A stretch of DNA of 64,000 nucleotides from Tropicimonas sp. IMCC34043. Its GTDB lineage: Bacteria > Pseudomonadota > Alphaproteobacteria > Rhodobacterales > Rhodobacteraceae. The stretch covers positions 1,240,001 through 1,304,000 of the forward strand of contig NZ_QMEK01000001.1 of NCBI RefSeq assembly GCF_003390845.1, in the 5' to 3' direction. Below, piece by piece: positions 59,766-64,000 of this stretch; the first letter of the stretch is position 1, and every line of letters starts with the position of its first letter. The notes under the pieces were generated by a model. It did not search any database and was not told the DNA's origin. It worked only from the letters and a program-made list of their open reading frames with translations. A program made the position numbers and the translations under genes.

Positions 59766-61520
59766 ATGGCGCAGCAGATGACCGGAGCAAGAATGGTGGT
59801 TCAGGCCCTGAAGGATCAGGGTGTGGACGTCGTGTTCGGCTACCCCGGCGGCGCCGTACTTCCGATCTATGACGAGCTTTTCCAGGATCAGGGGATCAAG
59901 CACATTCTGGTCCGCCACGAACAGGGCGCGGCCCACGCGGCCGAAGGTTATGCCCGCTCGACCGGCAAGCCCGGCGTCGTGATCGTCACCTCGGGCCCGG
60001 GCGCAACCAATGCTGTCACCGGCATTACCGATGCGCTGATGGATTCGATCCCGATGGTCGTTCTGACCGGACAGGTCCCGACCTTCATGATCGGCTCGGA
60101 TGCCTTCCAGGAGGCCGACACGGTCGGCATCACCCGGCCCTGCACCAAGCACAACTGGCTGGTCAAGGACACCGACGCCCTGGCGGCGACGATCCACCAG
60201 GGCTTTCACGTCGCAACCTCGGGCCGTCCCGGTCCGGTGCTGATCGACATCCCGAAGGACGTCCAGTTCGCCACCGGCACCTATCTGAGCCCGACCGAAG
60301 CGCCGGTCGGACATTATCAGCCGCGCGTCCGTGGCGATGTCGAGATGATCACCGCGCTGGTCGAGGCGCTGGAAACCGCCGAGCGGCCGATCTTCTATAC
60401 CGGCGGCGGCGTGATCAACTCCGGCGTTCTGGCAAGCCAGCTGCTGCGCGACTTCGTCGACGCGACGGGCTTCCCGATCACCTCGACGCTGATGGGGCTC
60501 GGCGCCTATCCGGCCAGTGGCAAGCGCTGGCTCGGGATGCTGGGGATGCACGGCCTCTACGAGGCCAACATGGCGATGCACGACTGCGACCTGATGATCA
60601 ACATCGGGGCGCGGTTCGACGACCGCATCACCGGCCGGATCGCCGATTTCAGCCCCGAGTCGCGCAAGGCCCATATCGACATCGACCCAAGCTCGATCAA
60701 CAAGGTCGTGCGCACCGACTTCCCCATTGTCGGCGATGTCGCCCACGTGCTGGAAGACGCGCTCAGGATCTGGAAGGCACGCGGGCGTCGGCTCAACAAA
60801 CCGGCACTGGCAAAGTGGTGGGCGCAGATCGAGGAGTGGAAGGCGATCCGCTGCCTTACTTACAAGCGTTCCGAAACCACGATCAAACCGCAATATGCGC
60901 TCGAACGGCTGGAGGCGCTGACCAAGAAGTACGACCGCTTCATCTGCACCGATGTCGGCCAGCATCAGATGTGGGCGGCGCAGTTCCTGAACTTCGACGC
61001 GCCGAACCGCTGGATGACCAGTGGCGGGCTCGGCACCATGGGCTATGGCCTGCCGGCCTCGATCGGGGTGCAGGTCGCGCATCCCGACGCGCTTGTCATC
61101 AACGTCGCAGGCGACGCCAGCTTCCTGATGAACATCCAGGAGATGGGCACGGCGCGGCAGTACGACCTGCCGGTCAAGCAGTTCATCCTCAACAACGAAC
61201 GCCTCGGCATGGTGCGCCAGTGGCAGGAACTGCTGCACGGCCAGCGCTATTCGCACAGCTGGTCCGAGGCGCTGCCCGACTTCGTGAAACTGGCCGAGGC
61301 CTTTGGCGGCAAGGGCTTCCTGGTCTCGGACCCGAAGGATCTGGACGATGCGATCATGGAAATGATCGCCTATGACGGCCCCGTGATCTTCGACTGTCTG
61401 GTCGAAAAGCACGAGAACTGCTTCCCGATGATCCCCTCGGGCGAGCCGCACAACAAGATGCTGATGGGCGACGCGAAGACCCAGGACGCAATCAGCACCT
61501 CGGGCGCGGTGCTGGTCTGA
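59766..61520 (+). CDS. ilvB: Acetolactate synthase large (catalytic) subunit
   Basis: A 584-residue ThDP enzyme that makes acetolactate in valine, leucine and isoleucine synthesis. N-terminal ThDP activator Glu lies in RHEQGAAHAAEGYAR; middle FAD-binding domain includes GMHGLYEANMAMHDCDLMINIGARFDDR; the C-terminal ThDP motif is GDASFLMNIQEMGTA. Full length. Preceded by the attenuator and followed 162 bp later by the regulatory subunit gene. Confidence 0.95.
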   Translation: MAQQMTGARMVVQALKDQGVDVVFGYPGGAVLPIYDELFQDQGIKHILVRHEQGAAHAAEGYARSTGKPGVVIVTSGPGATNAVTGITDALMDSIPMVVLTGQVPTFMIGSDAFQEADTVGITRPCTKHNWLVKDTDALAATIHQGFHVATSGRPGPVLIDIPKDVQFATGTYLSPTEAPVGHYQPRVRGDVEMITALVEALETAERPIFYTGGGVINSGVLASQLLRDFVDATGFPITSTLMGLGAYPASGKRWLGMLGMHGLYEANMAMHDCDLMINIGARFDDRITGRIADFSPESRKAHIDIDPSSINKVVRTDFPIVGDVAHVLEDALRIWKARGRRLNKPALAKWWAQIEEWKAIRCLTYKRSETTIKPQYALERLEALTKKYDRFICTDVGQHQMWAAQFLNFDAPNRWMTSGGLGTMGYGLPASIGVQVAHPDALVINVAGDASFLMNIQEMGTARQYDLPVKQFILNNERLGMVRQWQELLHGQRYSHSWSEALPDFVKLAEAFGGKGFLVSDPKDLDDAIMEMIAYDGPVIFDCLVEKHENCFPMIPSGEPHNKMLMGDAKTQDAISTSGAVLV

Positions 61521-61682
61521 CACGCGTCAGGCGCAGTGGCGGGGACCTTACCCCGCCACTGCATCGCTCTTCCCAATTCCCTGCGATCCTCCAGCCTTCT
61601 TCTGCCGCAGCGTGAACGAGGCCAGACACCGGAGCGCAGCCGCAAATTGCCGCCGCAGGCGGCACAAATCCGAGGAACGAAG

Positions 61683-62246
61683 ATGTCCGCACTCAAGATC
61701 GAAAAGGGCTCGTCCAGGCATTCTGCCTACGACCTGCGCAATCCCAACGACGAGATCATCGAGACCCACACCCTGGCGGTCGTGGTCGACAACGAGGCCG
61801 GGGTGCTGGCGCGCGTCATCGGCCTGTTCTCGGGGCGCGGATACAACATCGACAGTCTGACCGTGGCCGAGGTCGACCATATGGGTCATCGCTCGCGCAT
61901 CACCGTGGTCACCAGCGGCACGCCCGAGGTGATCGTGCAGATCAAGGCCCAGCTTGGCCGCATGGTGCCGGTTCACGCCGTGCACGACCTGACCGCCGAT
62001 GGCCCCTCGGTCGAACGCGAACTGGCGCTGCTGAAGGTCACGGGCACCGGCGAAAAGCGGGTCGAGGCGCTGCGGCTTGCCGACATCTTCCGCGCCAACG
62101 CGGTCGACTCGACGCTCGAAAGCTTCATCTTCTCGATTGCCGGCTCGCCCGACAAGATCGACGCCTTCACCGAACTGATGCGACCGCTCGGCCTGACCGA
62201 GATTGCCCGCACCGGTGTTGCCGCGCTGACCCGCGGCCCGAAATAA
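61683..62246 (+). CDS. ilvH: Acetolactate synthase small (regulatory) subunit
   Basis: A 187-residue subunit that confers valine feedback inhibition and stimulates IlvB. An ACT domain fills residues about 25-100 (LAVVVDNEAGVLARVIGLFSGRGYNIDSLTVAEVD), followed by the ALS_ss_C domain (ELALLKVTGTGEKR... VDSTLESFIFSIAGSPDKIDAFTELM). ATG 61683 is the start; the frame upstream to 61536 is not protein-like. Confidence 0.95.
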   Translation: MSALKIEKGSSRHSAYDLRNPNDEIIETHTLAVVVDNEAGVLARVIGLFSGRGYNIDSLTVAEVDHMGHRSRITVVTSGTPEVIVQIKAQLGRMVPVHAVHDLTADGPSVERELALLKVTGTGEKRVEALRLADIFRANAVDSTLESFIFSIAGSPDKIDAFTELMRPLGLTEIARTGVAALTRGPK

Positions 62247-62255
62247 CCCGCGGTC

Positions 62256-62291
62256 CCATTGCGGCGGCGCCCGCCCGCGTCGCCGCAATGG
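62256..62291. terminator. Hairpin downstream of ilvH
   Basis: CCATTGCGGCG (62256-62266) and CGCCGCAATGG (62281-62291) form an 11-bp perfect hairpin with a GC-rich loop. No T run follows on either strand, so it may act as a transcript 3' end stabiliser or a rho-assisted terminator. Confidence 0.45.
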
Positions 62292-62477
62292 CCCGGCAGC
62301 GGCTGACAAAAACGACCATTTCATCGATTTGACGACCTTCTTGCGCCAAAACCCACAGCCGTGGTGCGGTTGTTACCGCCAACTTGCGCGGCTTTGACGA
62401 GGCGGGCGCAGTCTGAAGGGGCTCGAAGGCATTCCATGAACGGATCGCCCGGGCACCAACCAGCACCGGAGGTCCCG

Positions 62478-62924
62478 ATGACATGCACCCCCACGACCCG
62501 CCCCGCGATCTTTTCGGCAAAGCCTGCCGCAATTGCGCTTTTCGCCGCTCTCCTTGCCGCCCCGGCGCTTCAGGCCGATCCGATGACCTCAGGCCCGGCC
62601 GTCACCGGCGACACCATCATCGTCCTTGAGTCCGCGACCGAGGGCACCGCCCTTGCCAGCGCCCGGATCGTCACCGAAACCGAATTTACCTGCCGTCCGC
62701 GGTCGGGCAGCTGCCGCCGCGTCGGACATCGCGCCGCGGTCGTCGCCGAAGCGACCCCGACCGCGGCGCCCAGTGTCTATCCGGCCTGCCGGACGCGCTC
62801 TGGCTCCTGCACGCGCAACCGGGCGCTGGAGGAAACGTCGGTCCTGGCGGGCCCTACCGTTGAACCTGTCAAAGCCTCCACGACCTGCCGTCGTCGCGGT
62901 GGCGGCTGCGCGCACAGCCAATAG
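62478..62924 (+). CDS. Exported Cys-repeat protein of unknown function
   Basis: A 148-residue secreted protein. GGAGG supports ATG 62478; a signal peptide ends near ALQA (about residue 34). The mature part carries three copies of a short motif: CRPRSGSCRR, CRTRSGSCTR and CRRRGGGCAH, each Cys-six residues-Cys with Arg before and after. They may form three disulfides or a metal- or anion-binding site. I do not recognise the family. Confidence 0.65.
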   Translation: MTCTPTTRPAIFSAKPAAIALFAALLAAPALQADPMTSGPAVTGDTIIVLESATEGTALASARIVTETEFTCRPRSGSCRRVGHRAAVVAEATPTAAPSVYPACRTRSGSCTRNRALEETSVLAGPTVEPVKASTTCRRRGGGCAHSQ

Positions 62925-62986
62925 CGATTTCGCCCGCACCCCTGATCGGCCGGCAGCCGTGGCTGCTGGCCAGGCGCCCCCAAGGG

Positions 62987-63532
62987 TCAGCCGTTCGGCG
63001 CCGATGCCTTGGCAATCGCCGGCATGATGATGCCGTCCATAATATCGCTGGTGATCGGACCGGCAAACCGCAAAACGACTTTGCCCGTGCCGTCGATCAC
63101 GAAGGTTTCGGGCACGCCATAGACGCCCCAGTCAAGCCCGGTCCGGCCTTGCGGATCGGCGGCCGAAAGCTGGAAGGGATCGCCGAGGTCGTTCAGGAAA
63201 CCCAGCGCCTTGTCGTCCTTGTCCTTGTAGTTGATCCCGAACACCGGGATCCCCTGCTCGGTCATCCGCATCAGCTGCGGATGCTCGGCCCGGCAGGGCG
63301 CACACCAGCTGGCCCAGAAATTGACCAGCGTCACCTTGCCCTCGCGCAGCGCCGCATCGGTCAGAAGCGGCGCATCGCCCAGCGGCACGACCGCCAGCGC
63401 CGGAGCCTCCTGACCCTGCAGCGCCGTTGGCAGCGAATCCGGGTTGTCGCGGATCATGCCGGCATAGAACAGGCCTGCCACGGCCAGAAACAGGACCGGC
63501 GGCAGCACCATCAGGGGGGACAGCCTAGCCAT
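62987..63532 (-). CDS. ccmG: Thiol:disulfide interchange protein CcmG/DsbE
   Basis: A 181-residue membrane-tethered thioredoxin-like protein for haem-c ligation: one N-terminal hydrophobic helix (MVLPPVLFLAVAGLFYA), then the redox active site WCAPCRAEHP and the cis-Pro region GVPETFVIDGTGKV. Reduces apocytochrome Cys before haem attachment. Overlaps ccmD by 8 bp. Confidence 0.92.
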   Translation of the reverse strand: MARLSPLMVLPPVLFLAVAGLFYAGMIRDNPDSLPTALQGQEAPALAVVPLGDAPLLTDAALREGKVTLVNFWASWCAPCRAEHPQLMRMTEQGIPVFGINYKDKDDKALGFLNDLGDPFQLSAADPQGRTGLDWGVYGVPETFVIDGTGKVVLRFAGPITSDIMDGIIMPAIAKASAPNG

Positions 63533-63722
63533 GCAATTCCGTCTCCTTCTTCGTGTCGGGGGTCACTTCTTTCGACATCCGGGCATTCTCGACCTCGCGC
63601 AGCGCCTGCCGGGTGCGAATGGACTGCCGCAGCGACACCCCGATCAGCACCAGAATCAGGGCAATCGTCACCCCATAGGCCGAAACCACCGCAACCGCGT
63701 ATTTTCCGAGATCGGGGATCAT
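63525..63722 (-). CDS. ccmD: Haem exporter protein CcmD
   Basis: A 65-residue protein with one transmembrane helix (VAVVSAYGVTIALILVLIGV) near the N-terminus and a basic C-terminal tail: the standard CcmD shape, a stabiliser of the CcmC-CcmE haem handoff. ATG 63722 overlaps the ccmC stop by 4 bp. Confidence 0.85.
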   Translation of the reverse strand: MIPDLGKYAVAVVSAYGVTIALILVLIGVSLRQSIRTRQALREVENARMSKEVTPDTKKETELHG

Positions 63723-64000
63723 GCCATGCGTTCCCGCTGCAGCAGCGCCTTCAACCGCCGCGACCGGACCTCGGTCCGGGTCCGGATCAGCACCAGCATG
63801 ACGAAAAGCCCGACAAAGCCCGCAATCGACACCAGCAGCGGCCAATAGAACACATCCGCCACGTTTTCCTCCGCATCCATCGACAGCGACGCCCCCTGAT
63901 GCAGCCCCTGGTTCCAGAACACCAGGGCATAGCGGCTTAGGATGGCAAAGACCGAGCCGACGATGCAGAGAACCGATGTCAGTTCCGCCGCGGTGTCGGG
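63719..64000 (-). CDS. ccmC: Haem exporter CcmC, C-terminal part (5' end outside window)
   Basis: The frame is open to base 64000 on the minus strand; the visible C-terminal part contains the WNQGLHQGAS haem-interaction motif of the periplasmic WWD-family loop (CcmC family W-N-x-L-H-Q), then a terminal membrane helix. CcmC delivers haem to CcmE. Operon order in transcription: ccmC, ccmD, ccmG, as usual for alphaproteobacteria. Confidence 0.82.
   Translation of the reverse strand, partial: PDTAAELTSVLCIVGSVFAILSRYALVFWNQGLHQGASLSMDAEENVADVFYWPLLVSIAGFVGLFVMLVLIRTRTEVRSRRLKALLQRERMA

Noticed and set aside
1-64000. CRISPR array
   Set aside because: No regularly spaced identical repeats of 20-40 bp with unique spacers were seen; the only regular repeats are the 11-bp arm sites and the two 31-bp units.

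Overview
The window is high-GC DNA that reads like a Rhodobacterales-type alphaproteobacterium. The support is a BciA-like 8-vinyl chlorophyllide reductase, which suggests a bacteriochlorophyll-making relative, plus a TRAP dicarboxylate-type transporter, cytochrome c maturation genes and Glu111-type MetA. All functions are assigned by reading motifs; no database search was run.

Layout: 1-7.7 kb is one tightly coupled + strand operon (CDP-alcohol phosphatidyltransferase, membrane sulfatase-fold enzyme, YbhN-type flippase-like protein, NMT1-type ABC importer with a fused double permease, glycosyltransferase). 7.7-18 kb is ordinary chromosome: bciA-like reductase, DMT exporter, FadL porin, metA, PPK2 with an overlapping TetR gene, hisI, a NifU-like scaffold. 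18-24 kb holds two decayed IS3-type remnants around a sugar-phosphate transferase and a PAS-GGDEF-EAL protein. 24-31.4 kb is a minus-strand island of mostly exported hydrolases (serine beta-lactamase fold, two Ntn amide hydrolases, M20 peptidase, amidohydrolase), with a TolB/TPR regulator-like gene at 32.2-34 kb.

The most interesting part is a 14.7 kb integrated element, 34305-49022. It has cut a host tRNA-Gly(CCC) gene exactly in its anticodon loop: the 5' half is at 34275-34311 and the 3' half at 49023-49066, and the halves join into a perfect cloverleaf. The element does not restore the broken gene; instead it carries its own complete tRNA-Gly(CCC) at 48832-48905, with its own promoter. 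It encodes a tyrosine integrase, an excisionase-like HTH protein, a primase-helicase next to a repeat-rich candidate origin, a HEPN-like accessory protein, and a DNA-packaging module (DUF4055 portal-like protein, small terminase, large terminase split into separate ATPase and nuclease genes), followed by a DUF3489-like protein and a convergent restriction-modification-Vsr cassette. I see no capsid, tail or lysis gene. It therefore looks like a phage satellite that brings its own packaging machinery and must borrow shells.

49-64 kb returns to core chromosome: two di-haem cytochrome c peroxidases, a TRAP transporter with a divergent NarL-type two-component pair, a GNAT acetyltransferase, ilvB-ilvH behind a textbook attenuator with an Ile/Leu/Val-rich leader peptide, a secreted Cys-repeat protein, and ccmG-ccmD-ccmC running off the end.
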